From Stratiolaelaps scimitus (Eukaryota; Arthropoda; Arachnida; Mesostigmata; Laelapidae), in NCBI GenBank assembly GCA_019614645.1, contig JABWDB010000004.1, forward strand, positions 7,564,001 through 7,628,000: 64,000 nt of DNA, in the 5' to 3' direction. The notes beneath the pieces are model-generated. The model was not told the origin of the DNA. It did no database searches and saw only the letters and a program-made list of their open reading frames with translations. The position numbers and the translations under genes were made by a program. Numbering within the stretch: the first letter of the stretch is position 1; each line of letters starts with the position of its first letter. Below are positions 21,061 through 33,876 of the stretch, piece after piece.

Positions 21061-21376
21061 AGGACCACGAGCGCTATAGCTGGCCGTCTTGGGCTCATGT
21101 AGGAATCCCGTCCGGGATTCCTGGCCGGTTACACGTTGGCCCAAGCCCGCTATTACTGGCAGAAAACCTCCTCCTCCTCACAGTCGTAGGAGAGCTCGTA
21201 GCGATAGCGATGAAGGAGGGTGCTGGGTCGGTCTCTTATTCCGCCTGGAAGATACCAGGCCCGAGAGCAAGAAAGGACCCCAAACGAAGAAGGCTCTAAA
21301 CGGCTTGACTCGCCTGCGTTGGGTAGGGTTGGGTTGCTTTGCGTTATGGTGAAGTGGAATATGGCGAAATGTGGCT

Positions 21377-21661
21377 ATGCGTGCTTGGATGGTTGAAGAC
21401 GACGTTCCGCAAGATGGCGAGCGGATGATGGCACGTGTGAGCACGCGGTGGCTGCCACGAACCTGGCCGTCCGTCCGCCTGTGTGAAACAGTGAGCGAAC
21501 TCGCAAAGAGATATTCGCCTTCACCGCATTGCACTGCAGAAGCACCGAGACCAACCGCCGTGAACCCCGAGCGGTGTCACACCGTCCCGGTGTCGTCAGC
21601 GCGTAAGGCGCTGCTGGCTTATGCGCGTATCAGGGCAGCCGCCACGCTGGTGGATCGCTAG
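21377..21661 (+). CDS. Open frame of 94 codons, unknown
   Basis: ATG 21377 has G at -3, and a second ATG at 21389 is in frame. The translation begins MRAWMVEDDVPQDGERMMAR and has mixed composition without repeats, but shows no known motif. An upstream ATG at 21360 opens a 10-codon frame just before it. The minus strand is open over 21178-21534 too, so this may be a chance frame in GC-rich DNA. Confidence 0.15.
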   Translation: MRAWMVEDDVPQDGERMMARVSTRWLPRTWPSVRLCETVSELAKRYSPSPHCTAEAPRPTAVNPERCHTVPVSSARKALLAYARIRAAATLVDR

Positions 21662-23422
21662 GCGATTGAGGCAGCCGCGGGTGGAAGCGCATTGCCGGGC
21701 CTGGTCTATCCATTTTAATTTGTCTGTATGCGTCGTACTCATCGTTGCCGTCGTTCTTCTTGTTGTTGTTATCGTCGTCGCTGTTCTTGCGCGATTCGTA
21801 ACTTTTGCCAAGAGTCATCCTACGAGTGGCGCTTGAAACAGCCTGTGAGGGCTAACACTAGCGGCGACAGTGGGCGACGCTGTAGCCGGTGTCTTCATGC
21901 GAAGATGTTGAGGCAGGGCCCACTTAGTCTCTGCGGCGTCCCTTCAGCAGCGCACTAGGGGGAGAAGATGTAAGAGGAGATACCACACTTGTAATGTACC
22001 CTGTATTACAGCTTCGTCGCTCTGCCCCTGAATGGTCCTTCAGTTCTTTCGTTTGCCACCCCCCTTTCCCTCTTCATTCTTCTTCTGCGCCATCGTCTGA
22101 ACGTGGCTAGCTGGCGACCTCATGCACCCGCACAACACCCGCGACCAACAGACCCAGCAAGCATGTGCCCAAATCCAGTCATCCCTCTTGCAGTCCTTTC
22201 CACACGTTCCCTACGAAGCTTCTATGTGCTGCGGGGGTTACATTCGTTGTGACCGGCCACCCCCCCCCAGCGCGAGGAGTCTCAAGCCCGACGTCTTCCT
22301 CTTCCCAACAATCTGCCAGACAAGCCAACCTCTCCTCCCCCGTGTCCCAGACCTTCGCAGTCGGTCGTTCCTTTTTTCTCCGCTTCCCAGTCCAGCCGCA
22401 GCTGAGCAACTTTTTTCTGAGCGAGCCGCTCGGAAAATGGCAGCGAGCGACGACTGACTCTGTTGTGTGGGACGAGGCCGAGCCATACGCATAGGGAAGA
22501 AGCACCAGCTGTAGCCGCGGCGGAGTCGGCGGTGGCGACCCGGGCCGCGCGGCGGCTTGCTTGTTGGCTCGCTGGCTGTCTGTCTGCGCTCCTGCCCGCC
22601 TTACGGTCTGACTGGCTACTCTCTAGCTGCGCGCGTGTGGGAAAATTTAAAACGTTTTTAAATGTGAGGAAGGATGAGTATGAGAGTGGAGTGCACGTTC
22701 TCTCCTCGTGGCGTCGCCTCCGCTAGCCGCCACGCACCCCCGACACCCCCCCGACGCCCCCCCCCCGTCCAGGCCTCAACCAGGGATCTGGTACACTGCC
22801 GCTGGGTGGATACGTCGCCGGTGCTTCTCTATCGCGCACTTCTCTTTCGTTTCTCGACCCTGGAAGCTGCAGCCCTCCTCTGCCCAACCCCAGAGGAGAG
22901 TTGCGAGGAGGACGGCCGCTCGAGACCAGTCTTAAGCATGCCATTTTTAGTGAATTTGCGAGCAGCCGCGGTAGCAGAAATACACAGTAGCGGGGTTGTG
23001 GCCCCGCGGCAACTGCGCCATTGGCAACAGCGGCACGGAGTTAACGGCTCTTCATCGGTGCCAGTTCAGACGCTCTAACGGCTTCCTCCTCTAACGCCTC
23101 CCCCGCCCCCCTGTATTGCGCGCTTGCTGGATGGTGGACCTGCCGGCCTCAGCCGTGTCTTGGGGTAACGAACGAGGAGCGGCACAAAATACAGAGCGGG
23201 ACTAAGAAATAGAGTCAAGAAGAGATAGTGAGAGATACATAGCTATGGATAGAGTGGTGAATGGGTGAGACAGAGAGAGAAAGAGAGGAAACGAAGTAAA
23301 GTGCGTGGACGGGTTGGTGCATGTCAGGATTGCACTGCGAAGCCAGTTACTTCGAACTAACGAACCCACTCCATCCAGCAGCCGTCGCCCTCAGTGCCTC
23401 CACTGCTCGTGCCGTCGGCACC

Positions 23423-23476
23423 TGCATCACCAACAGCATCGCTAACTGGGTCGGCGGCGATGCCGTTGGTGATGCA
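23423..23476. other. 20-bp imperfect hairpin
   Basis: TGCATCACCAACAGCATCGC at 23423-23442 pairs with 23457-23476 at 19 of 20 positions, with a 14-base loop. The total of 54 bases is near the lower size limit of an animal pre-miRNA, but the flanks do not extend the stem. Confidence 0.6.
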
Positions 23477-23560
23477 AGCAGCCACCGCTGGCTCTTGAAC
23501 AATGGGGTCTATGGGGTTTGTCACTATGGAACGTAAGGGTACGTAGCAAGGCAGAAAAGG

Positions 23561-24500
23561 CTGTTGACATACTTTGTGGGCAACAAACATAAAATATTGA
23601 TAGTTATGAATCGAAACTTTAAACGCACTCCAAATAGGAGTTCAACATCGAATAGCCGCGAGCAGTGACCCAATGACAGCCATGCCCTCGGCATAGCCTG
23701 GACACCGATGATTTTAGTAGCTTCGGCTTTTTCGCGCTCCAAGATATGCACGCTCCAAGTCTGTTGGCAAACGATGTTTCTCATTACTTCTATAGCAGGT
23801 AACATTTTACTTAACCCTAGCATATATATATATATATATATAGAAAATACCGCATCGTATATAATAAAACACTCCTTCACTAACAAGTTGTTGTGCTACC
23901 TGTCTACATTGAGTGGAAGATGCGATCGAAGAGGTACGTGTACAGACCTCGGAAGAAGGGAAATGTGATTTTAATGACGTTCGGGTTCGACATCTGAATA
24001 TCCCCATATTTGACCCGTCTGGAAGTTTTATATGCACGGCATAGGTAGAAATGTTATCAGCAAATGCTAACTCCGGGGTCGGGATTTGTTGTGCCGTTTT
24101 TACTAGGACTAACTGTTTGTTGTCTATTTTTATTTTTCCTCATTTGTTATGGTATACATTATTCAAAATACGGTATGCGTTATTCAACATACGTTACACG
24201 CTAAATCAAAATTCCACATAGTAATCTGTTTACCCGTAGGATACGTGCTTATTGCCAAGCAGACATGAGAAGCGCATTCGAAATTGTGTTCACACAATTG
24301 TGTTGTTATTGAAGACGGATAACTTGCCAAACAATGTGGGCTTGCTTACCAAGTGTTTCCCATAGTCCATCGTCATGATTCTATATCGTATAACAAATAT
24401 TGCTCACTACATTGAAATACTAGGAAGGTATATTTATTTCGAATTATCGCATTTTTGTACATTCATCCAAGCGTATCCATGTTCTCTCGCTCTCTCTCTA
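23561..24500. other. AT-rich DNA with one TA microsatellite
   Basis: Nothing else was recognised. A TA repeat lies at 23822-23842. Confidence 0.5.
23822..23842. repeat. (AT)n microsatellite
   Basis: Ten AT units. Confidence 0.95.
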
Positions 24501-24885
24501 ATCATCTCGTTTTTTTGCCTGCTTAGAGCGGCCGTGCTTCTTCCTGCCTGCCCTCAAACCCACTGGCTCTGGCCTGTCTATTCGTTAAGCTTGACGAACC
24601 TTGTTCCCCTCGGTTCCCACGCGGAACAAGGCGGCCGAGCGCCTGGTGGCCACCCCCTCCCCCCAGCCATCTGAGTCCGACATGAGCTGTGAGGGAGCCT
24701 CAGCCCGCGGCAAGAGCGCACGATCTTCTTCTTGTGCAGTACACGATCTTACGAGGCCATACATACAGCCACAGTCAAAGAGCGAACGAGACACGAGGGA
24801 GAGAAGGGGAGGAAAAACAGAGAGAGTCGGTCAAGAAGTGGAAAAAGAAGAACAAGAAAAAGAGAGACGCCGTGGCTAATTTGCA

Positions 24886-24908
24886 AAGAGAGAGAGAGAG
24901 AGAGAGAG
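24886..24908. repeat. (GA)n microsatellite
   Basis: About eleven GA units. Confidence 0.95.
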
Positions 24909-25211
24909 CCGGTCGGCGCGCGGCCTCTGGATCTGACTGCTGACTTTTAAATGGGAATTTCGAAGTCGAGCCGTCCGTCCGTCCGTCGGTAGGTCGGTCC
25001 CTCGTCTCGCCACACCAATCCCGGAGCAGGCGCGGCCCGATCTTGAGAACCGAGCGGGCGTCGGAGTCGGCGGCGGCGGCGATGGTCGGATCACTTTTTG
25101 TGTGCCGCAGAAGCAATAGCGGTAGCACCCCGAGAGTCAGTCGGTCTGTCCCAGCTATTTTCATCGTGGCGCCGCGTCGGCCGGTAGCAGGGGTTGGAAC
25201 TGAGACTGCTC

Positions 25212-25233
25212 GGAGAGAGAGAGAGAGAGAGAG
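25212..25233. repeat. (GA)n microsatellite
   Basis: About ten GA units. Confidence 0.95.
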
Positions 25234-26853
25234 GTATAGCTGTGCGCAGTACGGCGGGCTAGCAAGCCGGGAGCAGCACCCAGGCCGTCCACCAGCGCCT
25301 CTGAGGGAGCAGCTAAATTTGTAAATGTCATCTGTTTCCGGTTCCTGTGCCAGTTCCGGTTGGATAAATGACGTCACGAACTCAACGTGAGCTAGCGTCG
25401 TCCGCTAGCATAGACACTGCTGACGCCTGGCGTTCGCCAGCTCGCTGCTGCTGCCGCCACTGGCTGGTCCCGCTCGCCGCGCCCTGGACACCCACCCAAC
25501 CCGCGGTCGTCTCAGCATCGGCGGCGCTACCGGTGGTACGAACAGGACGAAACGGAGCGGTGTCCAGAGCCGGGGAATTGCGTTCGTTGCCACAGCGGAG
25601 GCCTGGTGAGCGGCGAGAGGCTCGCGACTTTGACACGAAGGAAAGGTTTTGTAAAAAGGGGCGGTCAGGGCCACCATGAGAAGTGGAGCCGGGGTACATT
25701 GGGTACCGGGCACAAAGGTTTTGGGATGGCTAGCTGTAGTTGGACAACGAGAGAAGTCGTGACGGGTTCCCGAGGTTGGTTTAGCTGGCACATACACAGG
25801 CAGGGGACAACGAGAGAGCAAGGGAGAGAAAGAGGAAAATAAGTTGAGCGAACGATGAGAGAAAGAGAGATTTTCGGCGGAGAAAGAGTTGATAGGCGGC
25901 AGCAGAAACAGCAGAATAGGGCATAGAAGGAAGGCCGACCGTGTCAGAGATACAGCAGAACCAAGAGTCCCACAACTGCCAGCAGATTCGCGAAGGGATC
26001 TCGAAGCAAGTGTACCTTTTCACTTCGACATTGACTTTGATGGCTGAAGGAAGGAGGTCGGCGCCGGCGGCCAACAACGCGGAGTCGAGTATGCTGACCG
26101 ACCAGCCGAGAATCGACGACGCGGCGTAGGGAAGCGAGCGAGCTTTGGGGGAGGGGACTATTGAACTGAAAGGTGCCCTCGAAAGACTCGTCCAGACGTC
26201 CACTATAGCTCGATCGTTCCGTTGCTGCTACCGGTAGGCTTTAGCCGGAAAACGCTTCTCCAGCAAGCCAACTAAAAATCTACGGAAGCAGCCATTCAAA
26301 AGGTTCGTTGACTTTTGCTGTGCGCTTGCGATCGTGAGCTAAAAACGATATGCCAGCTTCAACTCTAATGGTTGAAATGAACGGGACCTGATCAGGTAAC
26401 GCAGGCAGGGCTGCACGATGGGAAGTTCTGCTGCTGGGGCTGATTATGTTTCTCCTGGCCTCGCTACACTCCTCCGGTACGAACTCAAATAGCCGCTAGC
26501 AGCCGCCACAGATTTTCTTAGCAGATCCATCTGTAAGATAAGCCTTCTGCTGTAGTCACCCGGTGAAACGTCGAGCCTGAGGAAAGAACAACGAAATTGG
26601 GAACGAATGCGATACTCTGTCCGCTTAGGCTGTGGATCATGTGAATACCTGCTGACGCTATTGCCGTGAACTCCCGGTAGCATTTCACACGTCGGTCGAC
26701 ACGGTCCCGCAAACTGTTTCGATGGATTGCTGCGGGCCACTGGCAGATCGAGTGTTCGCACTCGCCATTGGTGTCCGCCGCAACAACGGAGGGCATTTGA
26801 CGGGTCGGACCGTAGCACACAGCACAAGTAGGCCCATTCTCCGTCTGTCTAGA

Positions 26854-26880
26854 TGGCTGGCTGGCTGGCTGGCTGGCTGA
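26854..26880. repeat. (GGCT)n microsatellite
   Basis: About six ggct units; the same motif recurs at 27474 and 49859. Confidence 0.95.
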
Positions 26881-27212
26881 CGGTGGCACTGAAGGACGGT
26901 GGAAGCTTGAGTGAGGCGAGACTGTGGGTAGCGGTAAGACTAGCCTTGTTACAGTCGAAGTGGGGGGAGAAGCAGCAAGTTGAAGGAAGAAAAAGGCGCT
27001 GATTGCCCTTCCTGTCTGTCTATCTGTCTGAGTCTGATCTCACCCCTGGGATTCCTCTCAGCTCACACCCCCCACAGCTCCCCAACGAGCCCACCATCGG
27101 ACTGGCGGGCTCCTGTCGGCTCCATCCACATGACGACCTATCTTTTTGGCACTGCCGGCCCTCCACCGAACGCTTCTGCCAACGAGGTCGGTGTTCCATC
27201 GCTGGCCGAGAC

Positions 27213-27233
27213 TTCTCTCTCTCTCTCTCTCTC
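27213..27233. repeat. (CT)n microsatellite
   Basis: Ten CT units; a second, shorter CT run follows at 27273-27288. Confidence 0.95.
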
Positions 27234-27473
27234 CTGTGTGTGCGCTGCACGCTTACCGCAGTTCTTCCTGATTTCTCTCTCTCTCTCCCTCTTTCTCTCG
27301 GTTTGGCTCTCTCACGCTCGGCCCCAGCCGTTTTACCCGCCAGTTTGACGGCCGGCTATCCCCAATGCCCCTCACGTGATTGAAGAGCGCCCGAGCTGCG
27401 CCGCCACCGCCGCAGCGGGAGCGACATGAGCTACGAGAAAGCACGCATTCTTCATTTGGGTTGCTGAACCGCT

Positions 27474-27492
27474 TGCTGGCTGGCTGGCTGGC
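27474..27492. repeat. (GGCT)n microsatellite
   Basis: Four to five ggct units. Confidence 0.9.
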
Positions 27493-28829
27493 ACCGCCTG
27501 AGATTCTGAAATGATAAAACGATAACATGCAATTTTGCAGTTTGCCCTTCTGCCCCCCCCCCCGCCGCCCCCGGCTACCGCGTTCATCCCAGCCACTCCG
27601 TTTCGCTCTGGCTGCCCTTGCAGTTTCGCCATTTTGCTGCGTGCCACGTTACGGCAGGACGGTGCACTTCTGCTGCTGCTGGTGATGCTGTGTGCTCGTG
27701 TATGTATCTGCAGTGCCGGCCGAGGCGGCGAGCCGAATGAAGGCTGGTCTGCTTTCCAGGGCAGACTGTGATGGCCGTGAGGAAGACGCAAACAAGGGTT
27801 GGGCGGGGTTGGGGTTCAGGGAGAAGGACGAGCAAGAGGAGGAGGATGGAGAACTTGGCGTCGGGCCGTAGTGAGAATGGCTTGCAATAAAACCACGTCT
27901 GATATTCTCGTTGCTACAGCGGAACGAGAAGCGTGCCGCCACCGGCAGCAGCGGCCGCCAACAGCGATGGACGGCTCTTATTCGCAATCGGCGCCAGCTT
28001 CGATTCGAATGGTCGACTTTGGTAAAACGCTGAGTCCGGCGGTCGGCCGGCCGGTCGCTCGGGCGGGCGGGCATTCGGGCGCGCCGAGGGCCCGTTTGCG
28101 GTCCGCTAACGCAAACGAGGAAGATCGGCAAGATTGGAAGCGGGACAGGGGAATGAAAGCGTCTTTCGGGACTAGCCGAAGTCGATGGCCCTTCGGCGAC
28201 CGACCGAGCGATTCGTAGCGAAGCTGTAATGATCGGAAGATAGCTACAAGATCCTGGAACTCCGCCGCGCCTCTTGCCGCTAGCACACAGCCACCACACG
28301 ACTGGCAGTGCTGCCGCGCTGCAGAACATTGAGGGGAGTCACCACCAACCACGTAGTCACCATCAAGTCCCGGCCGGTGGCACTCGGACCCATTAACTCG
28401 ACAGGGCGGACGAATAGTCCACCTCGCCTTGCCTCACTCACACATAGACGGACCGAAGTCGCCTGGTTGCCAATAGCTGCCAATGTATACTATAGTACGA
28501 CGTGGCAAATCGGGGGCTCGAAAAACGACGCCAGGCGAACATCTCAACAGCCAGGAACACCTTGGACGTGAGTGGACGCATGGATTTTCACACCCATCAG
28601 TATGATAGAATGGGACATATTGGCGGACTTTTTAACGTTAGCCACGGCAGAGATATGAACGAATTTTAGTTAGCGGAGCCACGTTTCGAGAGAGAGAGAC
28701 AGGCATAATTCGATTCTATTCTAGGGTATCATTCTCCTTCAGGTGTGTGACGATGTCCGGTTGCTATTTCGAGCACTTGTTGTGAGATGAGTCTCAGTAA
28801 TATGAAATAATATGTGAAATGTATTCAAC

Positions 28830-28870
28830 TATAAAAGGCGACAGTCCCAGTCGTTGTATCTGCCTCAATG
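28830..28870 (+). promoter_or_regulatory. Candidate TATA box promoter
   Basis: TATAAAAGGCG at 28830-28840 is a strong TATA-box sequence. CCAGTC (A at 28849) and TCAATG (A at 28867) are initiator-like, but at 19 and 37 bases respectively neither has ideal spacing. No downstream coding exon was recognised. Confidence 0.2.
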
Positions 28871-29322
28871 TTCGATTAGCCCAATTGCCGCTAGAGTGCT
28901 GAGTGAAACTGTCAATAGAATTGCACAGTCTCAACTCGAAGCAGATACTTGTGGGAGTATGGCCATAGCGGAAACTATTTGCGTAATTGCATTATAAAGT
29001 CCAAAAAAAATAGTCTAATTAATTCATTGCATTGTTCAAATGCGCCTTGTTGCCTACCTACTAATACATATTTCGTCGCTTTTTCTCACATTTCGCTGAA
29101 AATAAATGATAATGAGGAGCATTGGCGTCCTGGAGTGGTCCCATTACAAAAAAAACCTTCCTTTCTTGAGCTCGATTGAATACCCATCTCAGGCATTACC
29201 GTCAAATAGTGAAGCGCACCCTGTGTATCGGTGTTCGACGTAAAACGTCACGTTATGACTGACGGCGTTAGGTGCGCCAGAAAGACCTATTTTGTCTCGA
29301 CAGTGCGAAATCAAAGTAGCCC

Positions 29323-29349
29323 ATATATATGTATATATATATATATATT
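29323..29349. repeat. TA microsatellite
   Basis: TA run interrupted once by tatgta. Confidence 0.9.
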
Positions 29350-31501
29350 ATGCATCATTTGGAATTCCTGTTTTATACCCATTCTAGGGGGAATACATTG
29401 CCAATGTCTCCCTGAAAACCAACGCTATCTACCGAAGAAAATGGTTGAGCGTACGGATAACGACTTGAACAATGTTTACTTTGATTGAATATTCACGTTG
29501 GTGATAAGGCACATAGAGATTTCCTTCGAGCACGATATGACATCGTGATTCCTAACATACATAGATGTATTATAGATACAAATGGAGACGCTATACACCA
29601 GAATTTCACAATACCAGGAACCTTCAAAGGGAAGAGACGAGTCTGAATGGAAATGCCCTAGAAATTGTTAGCTGTTCTTTGAGACTCGGACCTGAGTGAC
29701 GCTCGGTGGGTCGGATCGTTCGTGTGACCAGCTGCCCACTGCTCACGCGTACTCTGCCAAGTGTATGCACGCACCACGTAGGACAAACCCAACCGCTACT
29801 CCAGTAGTCTCAGCGCCTACGTAGATATATGGATAGATTGATAGATATATAACACGGCACATGGCATGCATGGCCTTACCTCTTTACCACTCGTGCATTG
29901 CTCGCCGAATACGAGCGCAACCTCGGTCGCAGTGTGGACAGGTGTGCGTACACAGCTGTCGTATACATTGGTTGACTATGCCATAAGGGGGAATGAGACG
30001 TCCCAACAGGAAACCTCGACCCGGACAGTGGACTGACTCCGAAAGTGAGTGGGGACATCGGATACGAGACAGATGAGCGCCGCAGCTTTGGCCACAGCCA
30101 CCGCGCGAATGTCGGTGCTCTATGCAACGCAAAGTGTGACCTACTCTCGTGGTCGCATACACCCGACTACGCACAACAGTATACCTAGAGTCGAGGCAGA
30201 GGCCGTCGTGTCACTCTATAGCGACCCTGCGACCCGACGACTACCGCTGTGGGAGATAAGGAAGCCAACAATGTCGACATTTCCGGCCCTAAATAGTAAC
30301 TCAATGGACGCTGATCAATCCCACCTTTGAGGTCTGACGACACCATCATTTCGTTCCCATTGTGCCATGTATCTATATCAAGTAACTTGTTATTCCATTT
30401 CATTTTGCCGGCTTATGAAGCCGTGACCTCCGACTTTCCATACCGTGTACTACAGACAAATCGTAGCTGGGCTATTATGCCATGTTCCGTTCTCTCTCTA
30501 CCGCATTTGTGTTCATTTGTAAACAAAAAAGAAAACGTAAACGAATACATTAACAAACAGGCCCCGTTTGTAAGTCGACGTATACAGTTGTACCTTATAA
30601 TCTGTTACGTGCATCTGTATTGAATTAGTTGCCTTTAGTTACTTACTGGCGTATTGAGACAACGTCTCGTCTTCGCTCCTTACCGATACTGAGTTGCCTA
30701 AGCGGCAGATACACAAAAATTCACGCGCAAAGGGTGCTTATGCTTATTTCATGTTATACACGCTTTTGGAAGCATATCAGTGTCCTCTTTAATTTGCCGA
30801 GGTGTCTCGGTGTATGCTGATATCGTAAGGTGGAAAAGAGCCTGACTGGCAATAAGTACTCTGCAAACCTGTAAAGCAAACACTTTTAGCTGTACCCACC
30901 ACCTCGAACAGTTAAACTGCCACTCTAATAACAAATGATTGGGCCACCGTTACAAAAGGCTGCCCGTGAAAAGTTCTCAATAACTCTGGAATGGACCGAG
31001 GAACATTTGCACAGATCTCAGGGAGACGCTTGATTCTACAAACGAATTCAGTTATCTCGGGGAAAATCCTGGTTATTTCATCACAAAACAATGAGAGACA
31101 GTGGTAAAGGCTATGGATCCGAGCGGGCTTTGCGGCCACTTTTCATATGGCCAATATGAAGAGGATATCTGATGAAAACGCCGAACGATTCCGGGGAATA
31201 ATGAGAGACGCGTGTATTTAAACTGCAATTTTAGCATGATTGTATTGTGTAACTGCTAGCCACTGGCAGCTAAATAAATGAGCACTGTAGCAAAAACATA
31301 CATAGACATATACCACTACATATATAATTGAAGAAAGACTATAAAAAAACATGTGCCTTCTTGTATTCTCGCACATATGGTAAATTCTGAACAAAGGATG
31401 TTTGATCAATTAGACAAATTACTTAGTTAAACAATTACTAGTATTCGGCAAGGAGTTAGCCGATCGTCAATGTGGTCGGCTCATAACTTGTCCATGAATA
31501 C

Positions 31502-31527
31502 ATATATATATATATATATATATATAA
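31502..31527. repeat. (AT)n microsatellite
   Basis: About 13 AT units. Confidence 0.95.
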
Positions 31528-32052
31528 TATTGGTCGAAAGAGACTTACTAGGCCTAATTTGCATGATCCTAGCTCTGGAACTGGATTAACATCCTTCGGC
31601 GCTCAAACTGTCTTTCAATAAATCGCACTGATCAACTGAGCTAGGACTACCAATATCAGCGCGAGAGCGAGAGACTACCAGCTGTATCGTGGTTATATTG
31701 AATTGAAATGGGTTGGCCTACTCTAACGTTGCAGTGGCCACCCCTTGAATATGCGCCACAGCAAACTGCGTACAGATTCAGCGTTGTAGGTGAAGGCTAC
31801 AACATCAGGCGGCATATAACGAAACAACAACGCAAAGCCTAATACCACTCCTATTCAGTCAAGCACGCACGCGAAGCTTGTAATGCTCTTACGTAGATTA
31901 CATATGAGCGAGTACATCTGCTCTGCGTCGCCTAAGCTAGTCCAATGCGGCTATATATGTAGAGTTGAGCGTACAAGTAGCACACGACAATTCTCCGAGC
32001 TTAAAACCGGCCTGACCGTAAGGACCCACAAGAGGCGTTCTAGTTGAAGAAC

Positions 32053-32069
32053 GGGGGGGGGGGGGCGGG
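32053..32069. repeat. G13 homopolymer plus GGG
   Basis: Thirteen G, one C, then three G. Confidence 0.95.
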
Positions 32070-33228
32070 TTCACCCAATGTCGTACAAACGGTGCCAGCA
32101 GCCAGCAGATACTCTCCGCTTCAATGGCCGGCTTACTCGACTATACTTTCCGAATCATAGGGTGAATATTGCATCCACAACGTCGCTCGAAGCAGGGCGG
32201 TCACTTCACACCAAACGTCTTGACCTTCAAACATAATCGTCTCTTAAGAATCTGCCAAGATTTGTGTGTCACAAAAATATTTGCTCAGGGTTAAGTCGCC
32301 ATTTTGACGATTGATTTCGGGTGCAAATTTCGACCAGCGTTGCGAAAATGCACTAAGTGACGATAACCGAATTGAGATCGAACCAATCATGTTTTGAAAG
32401 CAATCGGCAACTCCACATTATATTGCGTACATGCGAAACTGAATTAGCCACTTCATGAATCGGTTACTTACTCGCTTCAAGGTTATTATTGGAATTATAA
32501 ATAGTACGAATTGACGATTTGAATAAGCCGTGAATATCCAATCCATTTATTTCATTCCGATAAGAATTTCTCTGAGTTCACGTTTCTACCGGACATCGAA
32601 AACGAGCACATCAGCACAAGTGGCGCAAGTCGACAAAGACCTTAACTGGTCGGCTAAAGTTCCCCCTTCACAAAAGCCCAGGGAAGAAGAAATGGACACG
32701 CTGCACATTATCTTATCTTCTAATTATACATGAGGAAAATTCGCCGTTTTGTCTGCCTATCCTGGTTACTAAAGTTTTACTTTACTCCTCTCCCACAACG
32801 TGATGTATTGCTCTATAACGTCTAGGGTTAATACACGAAGGAGACACAATTGCTCGCTCGACTTCTAGTCAGTCATTGTAGTCGAAGGCTATTCTGTCTG
32901 TTGAGCTTGATGGATCAGGCCGGCTTTCGAAAGCCTGCTTGCAGGATCAGGGTTTAGGCCTCCTGATGACTACGTAAGCTTGTTGCGGTGGCGGCCGGTG
33001 AAGAGTGGGCCTTCGTGGACGGACCTGCAGCAAGTGGGTTGACGACAATGCCTCCTTTTCACATCTTCACAATGCTCCACATGCGCACACACGCACACAG
33101 GTGTACGCAATAGACATCGCATGGACTGTCACACATAAGCATCCGGGTTGCTTCAGGTAAGAAGGCCGCCGGCTTCCTCCAAGTCTCTGTCAGCCACCCG
33201 AGCCTGGCTAAATTTTTCAGCCAGCTTA

Positions 33229-33249
33229 GGGGGGCGGGGGGGGGGGGGG
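33229..33249. repeat. G6-C-G14 tract
   Basis: Six G, one C and fourteen G in an otherwise mixed region. Confidence 0.95.
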
Positions 33250-33423
33250 CTCTGAAGAACCTCTTGGAGAGCAATTTCCTTTGTACATTGTGCCGCGTTA
33301 TAGCGGAAGTAAGGAGAATACACAGGTTTGTTTTAGCCATTCGATATATCAATCACTAAGAATAATAGATGATTTCTATATATTTATCGTACGAGGTGAT
33401 TCTGGGCAAAGGACTTAAATCCG

Positions 33424-33876
33424 ATGAACCCACGTCATGTTGAACGGAAACACCTCATGTCGACTATGCGATTAGAAGAGAATAGAATTACACCTTTCTT
33501 TAGATTAAAAAAAGAGATGAAAAATTTTCAAGACAACAACAACGATAGGATAAAGGAGGAGATACCAGATCATTTTCCTTTGATAGGTTTCTTAATTTTA
33601 GGCAAAGAGTTTCCGATCTTCTTCTCGGCGGGAAATTACTTGTTTCAAGATATTTTTGAGTTTAAGGTTGGTAAGTTTTCGAGAAGTTTAGAGCGGCATC
33701 AGCAAGCTAGTGCGGATCGCACAAGCAAACAGAAGAGGTATAATGGCTGGCTACAACAACCTGCACCACACGCCAATGAAGGGGTAGAGTCTCAGAAGGA
33801 AACCTGTCGGAGAGGCCAGCAAAAAAATGATCGCGTCCATTACATCACGCCAACACTACGGCGCTGTTTCGAGTGA
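33424..33876 (+). CDS. Open frame of 150 codons, unknown
   Basis: ATG 33424 to a TGA at 33874-33876. The first 80 residues alternate charged and aromatic segments (for example RITPFFRLKKEMKNFQ and HFPLIGFLILGKEFPIFF), and the C-terminal part is basic and Gln-rich. There is no recognised domain, and the start context (C at -3) is poor. At least one stop-free run of this length is expected by chance in AT-rich DNA of this size, so it may be spurious. Confidence 0.15.
   Translation: MNPRHVERKHLMSTMRLEENRITPFFRLKKEMKNFQDNNNDRIKEEIPDHFPLIGFLILGKEFPIFFSAGNYLFQDIFEFKVGKFSRSLERHQQASADRTSKQKRYNGWLQQPAPHANEGVESQKETCRRGQQKNDRVHYITPTLRRCFE

Larger units (their letters stand above)
21061..23560. other. 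GC-rich block
   Basis: CpG-rich with C-runs at about 22257-22268 and 22745-22768. Many overlapping frames lack domains. One frame (21377) and one inverted repeat (23423) are listed separately. A purine-rich stretch (GA-rich) lies at about 23195-23300. Confidence 0.4.
24501..28600. other. GC-rich block of about 4 kb
   Basis: CpG-rich DNA with GA, CT, GGCT and GTCC repeats and a C11 run at 27553-27563. Frames are open on both strands over much of it without recognisable domains. One plus-strand frame ending at 26129 (from about 25929, no good start until ATG 26040) has natural-looking composition (AEGRRSAPAANNAESSML) but no homology. Regulatory or UTR content is possible. Confidence 0.4.
28601..33423. 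other. AT-rich DNA with scattered small features
   Basis: Holds a TATA-like promoter candidate (28830), TA microsatellites (29323, 31502) and G-runs (32053, 33236). An unrecognised minus-strand frame at 30912-31139 has no ATG and includes EITRIFPEITEFVCRIKRL. No gene is supported. Confidence 0.4.

Noticed and set aside
24775..25377. 200-codon minus-strand frame
   Set aside because: Crosses two GA repeats that translate as SLSLSL runs; no domain.
27649..28329. 226-codon minus-strand frame
   Set aside because: Low-complexity Ser/Pro/Arg composition in CpG-rich DNA with overlapping frames on the other strand.
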